DNA of 64,000 nucleotides from Deinococcus sp. AB2017081. Lineage in GTDB: Bacteria > Deinococcota > Deinococci > Deinococcales > Deinococcaceae. A model generated the notes under the pieces. It did not search any database, was not told the DNA's origin, and saw only the letters and a program-made list of their open reading frames with translations. Below are positions 39,828 through 50,192 of this stretch, one piece after another (position 1 is the stretch's first letter; every line of letters begins with the position of its first letter). The position numbers and the translations under genes were made by a program. The stretch is taken from the NCBI RefSeq assembly GCF_034440735.1, contig NZ_CP140098.1, forward strand, positions 2,597,501 through 2,661,500, read 5' to 3'.

Positions 39828-42185
39828 TCAATCCCCGGCCTTCTGTCCCTGAGCGTCCCTCACGGCCTGCCAGATCTTCTCGCGGGTGAGGGGCATGTCG
39901 ATGTGCTTGACGCCCAGGGGCGAGAGGGCGTCCATGACAGCGTTCACGAAGGCGGCGGGGCTGCCGACGTTGGGGCTCTCGCCGACGCCCTTCGCGCCGA
40001 TGGGGTGGTGGGGGCTGGGCGTGACGGTGTGGCCGGTCTCCCACACGGGGCTCTCGACCGCGGTGGGCACAAGGTATTCCATGAAGTTGGGGGCCATGTT
40101 GTTGCCCTGCGCGTCGTAGGGGATCTCCTGCATGAACGAGATCGCGAAGCCCTCGGTGAGGCCACCGTGCACCTGCCCCTGCACGATGGTGGGGTTGATG
40201 ATGGTGCCGCAGTCGTCCACGGCGAGGAAGCGGCGCACCTTGACCTCGCCGGTCTCGCCGTCCACGTCCACCACGGCGATGTACGTGCCGTGCGGGAAGG
40301 TCATGTTGGGGGGGTCGTAGTACAGGCTGGCTTCCAGGCCGGGTTCGTTGCCCTCGCCGGGGTTCGTGTACGCGGCGAAGGCGACCTCCTTCATGGTCAC
40401 GGACTTCTCGGGCGCGCCCATGATGGAGAACTGGTAGTCCTTCCACTCGACGTCGTCCTCGGCGGCTTCCAGCAGGTGCGCGGCGACCTTCTTCGCCTTC
40501 TCGCGCACGCGGCGCGCGGCGAGCGCCAGGGCGGCCCCGGCGACCGGCGTGCTGCGGCTGGCGTAGGTGCCCAGGCCGTAGGGGGCGGTGTCGGTGTCAC
40601 CCTCCTCCACGAGCAGGTTCTCGGGGTCGAGGCCGAGCTCCTCGGCGACGATCTGCGCCCACGTCGTCTCGTGGCCCTGGCCCTGGCTCTTGGTGCCGGC
40701 GCGGACGATGCCGGTGCCGGTGGGGTGGATGCGCACCTCGGCCGAGTCGAACATCTTGATGCCCAGGATGTCGAAGTGCTTGCTGGGGCCCGCCCCGACG
40801 ACCTCGGTGAAGGTCGAGAGCCCGATGCCCATGAGTTCCCCGCGGGCGCGCTTCTCGGCCTGTTCCTTTCTCAGCTCGTCGTAGCCGATGAGGTTCAGGG
40901 CGTGGTCGAGGGTGCCCGCGTAGTCGCCGCTGTCGTACGTGAAGCCCAGCGCGCTCTTGTACGGGAACTCGTCCTTCTGCACAAAGTTCTTCTTGCGCAG
41001 CTCGGCCGGATCCATCTTCAGCTCGCCGGCCAGCAGATCCATGCCGCGCTCGATGGCGTAACTGGCCTCCGTGACGCGGAACGAGCAGCGGTACGCCACG
41101 CCGCCCGGGGCCTTGTTCGTGAAGTACGCGTCGAGTTCCGTGAACGCCACGGGGAAGTCGTAGCTGCCGGTCACGATGCCGAACATGCCCGCCGGGTACT
41201 GGGTGGGGTCGGCGGCGGCGTCGAAGGCCCCGTGGTCGGCGACGGTCTTGACCTTCAGGGCGGTCACGGTGCCGTCCTTCTTCGCGCCGATGGTCACGTC
41301 CATGTGGTAGTCGCGGGCGAAACCGGTGGTCGTCAGGTTCTCGGTGCGCGTCTCGATCCACTTCACGGGCGTCTTGAGGATCAGCGCGCCCACGATGGCG
41401 CACACGTACCCGGGGTACACCGGCACCTTGTTCCCGAAACCGCCGCCGATGTCCGGGGCGACCACGCGGATCTTGTCCTCGGGAATGCCGGTCACGAGCG
41501 AGATCGCGGTGCGGTACACGTGCGGGGCCTGGCTGGTCACGTGGAAGGTCAGGCGGCCCATCGCGTCGAACTGCGCCACGCACCCGCAGGGTTCCAGCGG
41601 CGCGGGGTGGCAGCGCGGCGAGTACACCTTCTCGTTGATGACGACCTCGGCGTCGCCGAGCGCGGCGTCGGTCTCGTCGCGGTGGCCGCTCTCCCAGTGG
41701 TAGATGTGGTTGGTCTTGTCGTCGCGGTCGTCGCGCAGGATCGTCTCGTCCTTCATGGCGTCGAAGGGCGACGTGACCGGGTCGAGCGGTTCGTAGTCCA
41801 CCTCGACGAGTTCCACGGCGTCCATGGCGGCCTCGCGCGTCTCGGCGAACACCGCGGCGACCTCCTGGTGCTGGAACAGCGCCTTGCCGACCGCGAGCAC
41901 CATCTGCTTGTCGAAGCCGTGGAAGGTGGGCAGCCACCCCAGACTGGCCGCCACGAGGTCTTCCCCGGTGATGACCGCCTTCACGCCGGGCACGGCCAGC
42001 GCGGCCGTCTTGTCGATCGACCGGATGCGCGCGTGCGGGTACGGGCTGTGCACGATCGCCATGCTGAGCATGCCGGGAATGACGAGGTCGTCGACGTAGT
42101 TGCCCTGCCCGGTCAGGAAGCGCGGGTCTTCCTTGCGCTTCATGCCCTTGCCCATGGCGTGCTTCTCTTTGGGGGTGGTGGTCAC
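39828..42185 (-). CDS. coxL: aerobic carbon monoxide dehydrogenase, large subunit (form I)
   Basis: 785 residues. Carries the molybdenum-copper centre. The active-site loop reads AYRCSFR (DNA 41076-41096), with Cys367 as the copper ligand, the signature of true (form I) CO dehydrogenase. Other motifs: [55 protein letters not shown], and [20 protein letters not shown] with the catalytic Glu. GTG 42185 overlaps the coxS stop by four bases (GTGA) with a purine-rich ribosome site; an ATG ten codons later (42155) is the alternative. Oxidises CO to CO2, feeding electrons to the quinone pool. Confidence 0.93.
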   Translation of the reverse strand: MTTTPKEKHAMGKGMKRKEDPRFLTGQGNYVDDLVIPGMLSMAIVHSPYPHARIRSIDKTAALAVPGVKAVITGEDLVAASLGWLPTFHGFDKQMVLAVGKALFQHQEVAAVFAETREAAMDAVELVEVDYEPLDPVTSPFDAMKDETILRDDRDDKTNHIYHWESGHRDETDAALGDAEVVINEKVYSPRCHPAPLEPCGCVAQFDAMGRLTFHVTSQAPHVYRTAISLVTGIPEDKIRVVAPDIGGGFGNKVPVYPGYVCAIVGALILKTPVKWIETRTENLTTTGFARDYHMDVTIGAKKDGTVTALKVKTVADHGAFDAAADPTQYPAGMFGIVTGSYDFPVAFTELDAYFTNKAPGGVAYRCSFRVTEASYAIERGMDLLAGELKMDPAELRKKNFVQKDEFPYKSALGFTYDSGDYAGTLDHALNLIGYDELRKEQAEKRARGELMGIGLSTFTEVVGAGPSKHFDILGIKMFDSAEVRIHPTGTGIVRAGTKSQGQGHETTWAQIVAEELGLDPENLLVEEGDTDTAPYGLGTYASRSTPVAGAALALAARRVREKAKKVAAHLLEAAEDDVEWKDYQFSIMGAPEKSVTMKEVAFAAYTNPGEGNEPGLEASLYYDPPNMTFPHGTYIAVVDVDGETGEVKVRRFLAVDDCGTIINPTIVQGQVHGGLTEGFAISFMQEIPYDAQGNNMAPNFMEYLVPTAVESPVWETGHTVTPSPHHPIGAKGVGESPNVGSPAAFVNAVMDALSPLGVKHIDMPLTREKIWQAVRDAQGQKAGD

Positions 42186-42739
42186 TGGCTCCCTCCCGTG
42201 GCCGCGGCGGCCAGCGTGTCGAGCTTCCCGGCCTGGTCGTCGCGCAGCGCCTGCGCGGCCTGCTGCACGGCCTTGACGATGTTGTTGTAGCCGGTGCAGC
42301 GGCACAGGTTCCCGCCCAGGAACTCGCGCACCTCCTGATCCGTGGGGTCGGTGTGGTGCTGGAGCATGGCGTAGCTGGTCATGAGCATGCCCGGCGTGCA
42401 GTACCCGCACTGCAGGCCGTGCTGATCCCAGAACGCCTGCTGCAGGGGGTGCAGCGCGCCGGGCGCGCCGAGCCCCTCGACGGTGGTGATCTCGCGGCCC
42501 TCGGCCTGCACGGCGAACATGGTGCACGACTTGACGGGCGTGTCGCCGTCGAGCACGACCACGCAGCACCCGCACGAGGAGCTGTCGCAGCCGACGTGCG
42601 TGCCCCTGAGGCCCGTGTCGCGGATCGCGTAGGCGAGCATCTTGCGCGGCTCGACGTCCTGCTTGTACGCCCGGCCGTTGATCTTCAGGGTGATGCGGTG
42701 GGTGGTCTCGGCGGTGTCGGTGGGTTCGGCGGTGGTCAT
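42182..42739 (-). CDS. coxS: carbon monoxide dehydrogenase, small 2Fe-2S subunit
   Basis: 185 residues. Ferredoxin-like N-terminal domain with [16 protein letters not shown] (normally CDTSxCGAC) and [10 protein letters not shown]-terminal domain with [13 protein letters not shown] and [12 protein letters not shown], ligands of the two 2Fe-2S clusters. It relays electrons from CoxL to the FAD of CoxM. Overlaps both coxM and coxL by four bases (GTGA/ATGA type). The order M-S-L is the one typical of form I CO dehydrogenases. Confidence 0.93.
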   Translation of the reverse strand: MTTAEPTDTAETTHRITLKINGRAYKQDVEPRKMLAYAIRDTGLRGTHVGCDSSSCGCCVVVLDGDTPVKSCTMFAVQAEGREITTVEGLGAPGALHPLQQAFWDQHGLQCGYCTPGMLMTSYAMLQHHTDPTDQEVREFLGGNLCRCTGYNNIVKAVQQAAQALRDDQAGKLDTLAAAATGGSQ

Positions 42740-43629
42740 GCGGACGCTCCCAGGTCGAGGTTCAGGCGGCCGGCGGCCTTGCGCAGGCCCCGCGCGACGA
42801 GCACGCGGGCCATGTCCTTCTTGTAGTCCACGCCCCCGCGGGTGTCCGCGAAGGGCTCGCTGATGGCGCGGGCCTCGTCGCTCGCGGCGCGGATCAGGTT
42901 CTCGGAGAGCGTCTGCCCGACCAGGATGCGCTCGGCGGCGTCCACGCGCACGGGGCGCGGGCCGGCGGCGGTCAGGGCCACGCCCGCGTGCGTGACACGC
43001 CCGGCCTCGTCCACCGTGAGCTGCACGGCCGCGGCGGCGGTCGCGTAGTCGCCGACCTTGCGCTCGATCTTCTGGTACGCGCCCTGGGTGCGGGCGTCCG
43101 GCGTGGGGAAGCGCACCTCGACGGCCATCTCACCCTCCTGCAGCGCAGTCTGGAAGGAGTCCACCAGCCACTCGTCGATGGGGATCTCGCGCTCTCCGTC
43201 CTTGCCGCGCACGACCATGACCGCGCGGGCGGCCAGGGCGGCCGCGCCCCAGTCGCCGGAGGGGTCGTTGTGGCACAGGCTGCCGACCACGGTGCCCACG
43301 CAGCGCACCACGGGATCGGCGACCACGTCGCTGGTGTCGGTGAGCAGGCTGTAGCGGGCGCGCACGTGCTTGTCGCGCTCCAGGGTCATGTCGGCCGTCA
43401 TCGCGCCGACGCGCAGGAACCCGCCGGGGCCGTCGTCGCGCAGGTACTTCAGCTCCTTGAGTGGCCCGATGTCCACGAGCACCGTGGGCCGCGCGAGGCG
43501 GTAGCGCATGGCGGGAATGAGGCTCTGGCCGCCCGCCAGGATGCGGGCGTCCGACCCGTGCTGCGCGAGCAGCGACAGGGCCTCCTCGGCGGAGTGGGCA
43601 CGGACGTACTCGAAGGCCGCTGGAAACAC
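42736..43629 (-). CDS. coxM: carbon monoxide dehydrogenase, FAD-binding medium subunit
   Basis: 297 residues. FAD domain with [16 protein letters not shown] and [22 protein letters not shown], the CoxM pyrophosphate-binding loops, and a C-terminal CO dehydrogenase flavoprotein domain. First gene of the cox operon; GTG start five bases after AAGGGGGA. A TACAAT -10 candidate is at 43694-43699 about 65 bases upstream, in an AT-richer region of the 195-base gap to katA that may hold regulator sites. Confidence 0.92.
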   Translation of the reverse strand: MFPAAFEYVRAHSAEEALSLLAQHGSDARILAGGQSLIPAMRYRLARPTVLVDIGPLKELKYLRDDGPGGFLRVGAMTADMTLERDKHVRARYSLLTDTSDVVADPVVRCVGTVVGSLCHNDPSGDWGAAALAARAVMVVRGKDGEREIPIDEWLVDSFQTALQEGEMAVEVRFPTPDARTQGAYQKIERKVGDYATAAAAVQLTVDEAGRVTHAGVALTAAGPRPVRVDAAERILVGQTLSENLIRAASDEARAISEPFADTRGGVDYKKDMARVLVARGLRKAAGRLNLDLGASA

Positions 43630-43693
43630 ATATCCCCCTTGCCGGCACGGAGCCGGACGACACGCGCAACTGCATGGATGTGATGCGGTGAGA

Positions 43694-43706
43694 ATTGTAA
43701 TCGATT
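43694..43706 (-). promoter_or_regulatory. candidate cox promoter -10
   Basis: TACAAT (43694-43699) on the reverse strand, partly inside an AATCGATT palindrome (43699-43706). No good -35 was found 16-18 bases upstream, so an activator may be needed. Confidence 0.4.
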
Positions 43707-43776
43707 GACCTAAAGACAGTATGAAGCAATTGCGACAGAGTGCAAGCGGAAAGTGCCGTCTGACACGTCGGTCAGC

Positions 43777-43807
43777 AAAACGACCCCGCCAGTCGCGGCG
43801 GGGTCGT
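43777..43807 (-). terminator. katA terminator
   Basis: ACGACCCCGCC and GGCGGGGTCGT form a perfect eleven-base stem with a six-base loop, followed on the transcribed strand by TTTT. Confidence 0.9.
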
Positions 43808-43824
43808 GACGGGCGGGGTGGGAT

Positions 43825-45429
43825 TCAGTCGTCGGTGCCGACGGCCTGCGGCTGCGGCTTCATCTGCCCGCCGGCCGCGTACGTGTGCGTCTCGGTGAGC
43901 ACCGTGCGGATCTGCGGGTCGGCCTCCGCCTTCATCGCATTGATGGCGTCGCGCACACCCTGGCCGAGCTTGGGATCGACCTTGTCGAGGTGCCCGAGGT
44001 AGCGGTCCTGGATGAACTGCGGCGTGGCACCCAGGTGGCGGGCGTAGTTGCCGTACACGCGCTGCTGCTCGGCGGGCTTCATCAGACGGAACAGCGCGCC
44101 CGGCTGCGCGAAGTAGTCCTCGTCCGTCTCCGGCCAGCCGTAGCGTCCCGCCTCGCCCGTGAGCTTGAGGGGCGGCTCCTGCACCGCCTCGCCGGACGCG
44201 ACCGGGCCACCGAAGGAGTTCGGCTCGTAGACCGGCGCCCCCTCGTAGTTGCCGTCGAAGCGCGTCTGGCCGTCGCGGTTGTACGTATTGACCGGCGAGG
44301 CGGCCTTGTTCACCGGGAGCTGGGCGTAGTTCACGCCGATCCGGTAGCGGTGCGCGTCGGCGTAGCTCATCAGGCGGCCCTGCAGCATCTTGTCGGGACT
44401 CGCGCCGAAGCCGCGCGGCATGTTGCTCGGCTCGAAGGCCGCCTGCTCGATCTCGGCGAAGTAGTTCCTCGGGTTCTCGTTCAGCTCGAACTCGCCCACT
44501 TCCATCAGGGGATAGTCGGCGTGCGGCCACACCTTGGTCAGGTCGAAGGGATGGATGTGGTACGTCTCGGCCTCGGCCTCGGGCATCACCTGAATGCTGA
44601 CCCTCCACTTCGGGAACTCACCGCGCTCGATGGCGTCGTGCAGATCCTGGAAGTAGAAGTCGGGGTTCTTCCCGGCGATCTCGGTCGCCTCTTCCTCGGT
44701 CAGGTTCTGCACGCCCTGCTGGCTGTGGAAGTGCCACTTCACGTAGAAGCGCTCGCCGGCAGCGTTCCACAGGCTGTACGTGTGGCTGCCGTAGCCGTTC
44801 ATGAAGCGGTAGCCGCGCGGAATGCCCCGGTCACCGAAGATGTACAGCGTCTGGTGCAGCGTCTCGGGGCGCAGGCCCCAGAAGTCGAACATCATCGTCT
44901 CGCTGCGCCGGCCGGTGGCGGGGTGGCGCTTCTGGCTGTGGATGAAGTCCTGGAACTTCACGGGATCGCGCACGAAGAACACGGGCGTGTTGTTGCCGAC
45001 CATGTCCCAGTTGCCGTCCTCGGTGTACATCTTGAGCGCGAAGCCGCGCGGATCGCGCACGGTGTCGGCGAAGCCGCGCTCGCCGGCCACGGTCGAGAAG
45101 CGGGCCAGCATGCGGCACTCGGTGCCTTCCGTCTGGAACAGCTGCGCGACGGTCAGTTCGGGAATGGCCCGCGTGACGCGGAACGTGCCGAAGGCCCCGC
45201 TGCCCTTGGCGTGCACCACACGCTCGGGGACGCGCTCGCGGTTGAACTGTGCCATGCGCTCCAGCAGGTGGTGATCCTGGAGCAGCACCGGGCCGCGCTG
45301 TCCGGCCGTCAGCGAGTTCTCGTTGCTGGCGACCGGATCGCCCTGCGCGTTGGTCAGCGCCGTCGTGCTCTCCCGCGGCGCGGTCATGTCGGTGGGTTCG
45401 CTGGGCTTGAAGATCTTGTCGTCGCTCAT
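43825..45429 (-). CDS. katA: monofunctional catalase
   Basis: 534 residues, a clade 1/3-like heme catalase that splits hydrogen peroxide. The catalytic His lies in RVVHAKGSGAFG near residue 65, the catalytic Asn in NNTPVFFVRDPVKF, and the heme-ligand Tyr in RLMSYADAHRYRIGVN. GGAGG six bases before ATG 45429 sets the start; a 33-residue in-frame extension is unlikely. Upstream there is a TTGAGA...TAGGGT promoter candidate overlapped by a Fur-box-like sequence. Closest in kind to the main Deinococcus catalase, important for oxidant and radiation tolerance. Confidence 0.93.
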   Translation of the reverse strand: MSDDKIFKPSEPTDMTAPRESTTALTNAQGDPVASNENSLTAGQRGPVLLQDHHLLERMAQFNRERVPERVVHAKGSGAFGTFRVTRAIPELTVAQLFQTEGTECRMLARFSTVAGERGFADTVRDPRGFALKMYTEDGNWDMVGNNTPVFFVRDPVKFQDFIHSQKRHPATGRRSETMMFDFWGLRPETLHQTLYIFGDRGIPRGYRFMNGYGSHTYSLWNAAGERFYVKWHFHSQQGVQNLTEEEATEIAGKNPDFYFQDLHDAIERGEFPKWRVSIQVMPEAEAETYHIHPFDLTKVWPHADYPLMEVGEFELNENPRNYFAEIEQAAFEPSNMPRGFGASPDKMLQGRLMSYADAHRYRIGVNYAQLPVNKAASPVNTYNRDGQTRFDGNYEGAPVYEPNSFGGPVASGEAVQEPPLKLTGEAGRYGWPETDEDYFAQPGALFRLMKPAEQQRVYGNYARHLGATPQFIQDRYLGHLDKVDPKLGQGVRDAINAMKAEADPQIRTVLTETHTYAAGGQMKPQPQAVGTDD

Positions 45430-45543
45430 GGGGGCCTCCAGGCGGGTAGAAAGGCGGTCGAGAGGATGGCTGGAACCCCCAAACCCTACCCCCAGATAGG
45501 AATCGTTCTCAACAACATGAACGCCCACTCAAGACGGGTGCCC

Positions 45544-45909
45544 TCAGCGGCTCAGGGTGAACTCACGCCCTCCCTGGAACGCCAGCTTCACGCTGACCTC
45601 ACCGGCCGCCACCGAGACCTCGCAGGACTCGACGCCACGCGGGAGCGGCCCCGGCCTGACCTGCTCGCACGCGACCGTGTAGCCCACGTTGGGAGAGGGG
45701 TTCCCGGCCAGCGCCGCCGCACGCACCGCCTGCGCGTAGTCCCGCGCCGCCCGGCCCTGCCACGCCAGGGTCGCCACCATGACACCGATCCCGGTCACGA
45801 AGGCCAGCAAGATCAGCCAGAACGTCCGCGCCGTGCGCCGCCTCATCTCGGGCGTGACCTCGCGCTGCGGAAGCGCCCTCAGCGGGTTGGATGGTGGGGG
45901 CCGGGTCAT
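45544..45909 (-). CDS. single-pass membrane protein, unknown
   Basis: 121 residues. A cytoplasmic N-terminus with REVTPEMRRRTARTF is followed by one transmembrane helix (about 30-52) and an extracytoplasmic domain with two cysteines (VACEQVRPG...VESCEVSV) probably joined in a disulfide. No family recognised. ATG is six bases after TAGGCT (45916-45921), so leaderless. Divergent from the saccharopine-dehydrogenase-like gene. Confidence 0.7.
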   Translation of the reverse strand: MTRPPPSNPLRALPQREVTPEMRRRTARTFWLILLAFVTGIGVMVATLAWQGRAARDYAQAVRAAALAGNPSPNVGYTVACEQVRPGPLPRGVESCEVSVAAGEVSVKLAFQGGREFTLSR

Positions 45910-45963
45910 GGCCCGAGCCTACCCTGACCAGCCCCTCACTGCCAGGACAGTAAACTGCGCCCC

Positions 45964-47178
<1,215 letters not shown>

Positions 47179-47190
47179 CGACAACGTAGT

Positions 47191-47228
47191 CGGGGCCGAC
47201 TTCAAGGCAGAAGTCTCGGCCCCGTTTT
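47191..47228 (+). terminator. rho-independent terminator
   Basis: CGGGGCCGACTTC pairs with GAAGTCTCGGCCCCG over a six-base loop, followed by TTTTCG, 13 nt after the stop of the saccharopine dehydrogenase-like gene. Confidence 0.88.
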
Positions 47229-47291
47229 CGCATTCGGCCACTTGCGGAGTTGTGGCAACGAACCAGCATGGCCGCCTCTAGAGTGCATCAC

Positions 47292-47684
47292 ATGAAAAGC
47301 CTGCTCCTCGCGGCCCTGCTCACGTCATCGGTCGCCCAGGCCCAGCAGGTCTGGGAATATGGCGTATTGAGCTTCGCTGACGTGTATTCGAAAGACCGTA
47401 AATAGGTCAAGGATCAGGAATACTCCTGGACGGTGGCTGGGCGCATCCTGTTCGCCAGCCGCTCGGGCACCAGTTTACCCAGCCTGATCCTGACCGCCAC
47501 GGGGGTCAAGGTCGACCCTAATGGTCTCAAGGGAGGCAATGATTTCGAACCCTGGAGGGTCACGGTCATGAATGCCTTCGGACAGGCGGGCTGGGAACTG
47601 ACGGGTGTGCAGTCGACGACAGGTACAGTTCTGGGTGTCTACAAGACCTATCAGGTGTTCTGGATGAAGCGGTTGAAACCCTGA
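47292..47684 (+). pseudogene. secreted DUF4177-like protein interrupted by an in-frame TAG
   Basis: ATG 47292 gives MKSLLLAALLTSSVAQAQQV, a good signal peptide, then WEYGVLSFADVYSKDRK before TAG at 47403-47405. The same frame stays open to 47684 and continues VKDQEYSWTVAGRILF... to NAFGQAGWELTGVQS and KTYQVFWMKRLKP, which looks like the end of DUF4177-type proteins (start WEY, core GWELVGV, end KR). One amber change therefore splits an otherwise intact 130-residue gene. A GTG start at 47433 could still make an 83-residue remnant without signal peptide. Could also be a sequencing error. Confidence 0.7.
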
Positions 47685-47688
47685 TCAT

Positions 47689-49383
47689 TCACTCCAGCCC
47701 GTCCAGCCTCTTCCACCCCAACGTCAGGCTCAGCCACGTTCCGAATACGGTCGCCAGCCCCAGGCCGATCAGGCCCAGCACCCCTTCTGGCGTGCCCAGC
47801 GCACTGAAGCCGGGATACAGGTCGGGGCGCAGGACACTCCCGGCGGCGGGCCGGGCGAGCAGCAGCAGACACAGCACGCTGTACGCGAGGCTCAGGCCCA
47901 TGTAGGCCAGCCCCCCGGCACTGACGCCAATCTCGGCAGGATTGTCGGCGTCGAACTTCGGGGCCGCTGCGCCCAGACCCACGCCCAGCGCGGTGATGAC
48001 CAGGGCGTTGCTGAGACTGACCAGCACACTCAGGAGCAGCAGCGTGGGGCCGAGGCTCATGGACACGGCGCTGGCGACGCCCATCACGAGTCCCACGACC
48101 AGCGTGACCGGGAGGACGCCCAGAAATTTGCTGACCACGATCTGCCGGGGGGCGATGGGCGCGGTGCGGAGCAGCCAGTAGGCCCTCGCCTCGGTGGACA
48201 CAGCGGGGAATGCCAGCCGGACGGCAATCCCGGCGATGATGAAGCCCTGGAACGCGAGCTGGATGTAGCCCAGGATGCCCCGGAACTGCGGGATGGGGAT
48301 GGGGACGGCGCGGACGCTGACGAGATACACGCCCGCCAGCGCGGCGACGACGAGCAGCTGGCTCCACTGCGTCGGGTCGCGCAGCGTGACACGCAGATCC
48401 TTGCTGGCCAGGCTGCCACCGGGGCCGAGGCGCGAGAGCAGGCGTTCGATGACACGGGCACGTTTCGGCGTGGGATCGAGTTTCGGCGTGCTGGAGTCCA
48501 GCGCACGTGCCCAGCCCTCCTGATACGCCTTCGTCGCCAGGATGGTGGCGGCCAGCAACAGTCCAATCGTCAGCACCAGCAGCGGCAGCAGCGCCGCGGC
48601 CAGCTGACCGTGTGCGGCCTGCCAGATGCCCTGGGCGGCCCACGAGGGCGGCAGCAGCGGACTGGACGGCCCGGCGAAATCGCGCAGCAGAGCCTCGACC
48701 TTCGTGGGATCCTGCATCTTCTGCACCAGCACCTCGGGGCGCAGGGCACGGATCGCGTACACCAGCCCGGCGCTGAGGAGCACCCCCAGCGCGGTGCTGA
48801 CCTCGCGCACGCGGCCGACCGGGGCGACACGCATGAGCCCCACGGCGAGCAGTGCCCCCAGCCCCACCGGCGCGGCGAAGGTCAGGATGGCCGCGAGGAT
48901 CATGACCGGGTACGCCCACCACGGCGCGTGGAAATACACGGCGACGGTCAGCAGCAGCGGCACGGTCAGGAACACCGGCACCAGCGCGGCGTTCAGGAAG
49001 GTCTCGCTGACCTTCAGGGCAAAGACCCGCCACGTGGCGAGCGGCTGCGTGAGGAGGAAGTTCAGGTCGTCGCTGAGGTACAGCGTACTGATCGCGGCGG
49101 TGGTGGCGCTGAAGGTCACGCCGCTGGACAGCGTGATCAGGCCGATCTCCAGCACGCGGGCAAAGACATTGGTGCCGATGTCCCCGAAGGTGCCCAGGAA
49201 GGTCAGGGCCCGCCACACGCCGTAGACCTCGGCCCACACCAGCATCACGCCCAGGAGCATCAGGAGCGCGAGGCCGGGCTTCGAGGCCCGCTCCAGCGTG
49301 TGCCGCAGCGTGGTCACCTTGAGGGACAGCAGGCTGGGGGGCCGGACACGGGTCACCGGCACGGGCGCAGGCGTGGTCGTCAT
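47689..49383 (-). CDS. ABC exporter permease
   Basis: 564 residues with about 12 to 14 hydrophobic helices in two halves and a cytoplasmic stretch (about 275-320) rich in charged residues. The overall plan fits the two-domain ABC-2-like permeases of unknown cargo (DLNFLLTQPLATWRVFALK, RAYWLLRTAPIAPRQIVVSKFLG are conserved interface segments, one per half). It pairs with the ATPase upstream, whose stop overlaps this start (ATGA). Convergent with the pseudogene, four bases away. Substrate unknown. Confidence 0.82.
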   Translation of the reverse strand: MTTTPAPVPVTRVRPPSLLSLKVTTLRHTLERASKPGLALLMLLGVMLVWAEVYGVWRALTFLGTFGDIGTNVFARVLEIGLITLSSGVTFSATTAAISTLYLSDDLNFLLTQPLATWRVFALKVSETFLNAALVPVFLTVPLLLTVAVYFHAPWWAYPVMILAAILTFAAPVGLGALLAVGLMRVAPVGRVREVSTALGVLLSAGLVYAIRALRPEVLVQKMQDPTKVEALLRDFAGPSSPLLPPSWAAQGIWQAAHGQLAAALLPLLVLTIGLLLAATILATKAYQEGWARALDSSTPKLDPTPKRARVIERLLSRLGPGGSLASKDLRVTLRDPTQWSQLLVVAALAGVYLVSVRAVPIPIPQFRGILGYIQLAFQGFIIAGIAVRLAFPAVSTEARAYWLLRTAPIAPRQIVVSKFLGVLPVTLVVGLVMGVASAVSMSLGPTLLLLSVLVSLSNALVITALGVGLGAAAPKFDADNPAEIGVSAGGLAYMGLSLAYSVLCLLLLARPAAGSVLRPDLYPGFSALGTPEGVLGLIGLGLATVFGTWLSLTLGWKRLDGLE

Positions 49384-50156
49384 GCGTGCGGCGCGGCCTC
49401 GCGGCGGCGCAGCTCCTCCTGCTGCTCCTCGTCGATCAGGCGGAAGAAGATGCGTTCCAGGCTGTCGCCGTGCACCCCGCCGGCCGCCGTGCCGGTGCGC
49501 GCCCGCAGGTCGTCCATGGTGCCCTCACCGAGCACTTTGCCCCGGTCGAGCACCACCAGCCGGTCGCACACGGCCTCCGCGAGCGGCAGCGAATGGGTGG
49601 TCAGGAGCACCGTGCGGCCCCGGTCGGCATGGGCGCGGAACAGCTCACGCACCTGCCGCGCCGCGTGCGGGTCGAGGCCCACCATGGGTTCGTCGACGAT
49701 CAGCACCGGTGGATCGGGCAGCAGCGCGGCGATGATGGCGACCTTCTGGCGCATGCCGTGCGAGTACGTCTCGATGAGTTCGTTGCCGAAATCACTCAGG
49801 CGGAAGAACTCCAGCCAGCGGTCGATCTCCGGATCAGCCGCAGGCACGCGGTAGAGCTGCGCCACGAAGCGCAGGAGTTCACGGGCCGTCAGCTTGCCGT
49901 ACAGGTACGGGCGATCCGGGATGTACCCGAAGGCCGCCTTGGCCTTCACGGGTTCCCGCCACACGTCGACATTCTGCACACGCACCGTGCCGCTGCTCGG
50001 GCGGGTCAGGCCGACCAGAGCGCGGATGGTCGTGGTCTTCCCCGCCCCGTTGCTGCCCAGCAGGCCGAAGACCGCGCCCGGCTGCACGCTGAAACTGAGG
50101 TCGCTGACCGCCTCATGCCGGCCGTACCGCTTGGTGTAGTGGCTGACGTCGATCAC
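49380..50156 (-). CDS. ABC transporter ATP-binding protein
   Basis: 258 residues. Walker A GLLGSNGAGKTTTIRALVG, Q-loop after it, signature YSHGMRQKVAIIAALLPDP (SHGMRQ), Walker B VLIVDEPMVGLDPHAARQV and the switch His in LTTHSLPLAEAVCDRL are all present. Belongs to the DrrA/CcmA-like group that works with ABC-2 permeases. The GTG start is seven bases after TACGCT (50164-50169), leaderless. Confidence 0.93.
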   Translation of the reverse strand: MIDVSHYTKRYGRHEAVSDLSFSVQPGAVFGLLGSNGAGKTTTIRALVGLTRPSSGTVRVQNVDVWREPVKAKAAFGYIPDRPYLYGKLTARELLRFVAQLYRVPAADPEIDRWLEFFRLSDFGNELIETYSHGMRQKVAIIAALLPDPPVLIVDEPMVGLDPHAARQVRELFRAHADRGRTVLLTTHSLPLAEAVCDRLVVLDRGKVLGEGTMDDLRARTGTAAGGVHGDSLERIFFRLIDEEQQEELRRREAAPHA

Positions 50157-50192
50157 GTGGCGCAGCGTACCGGGCCACGTCTGACGCAGAGG

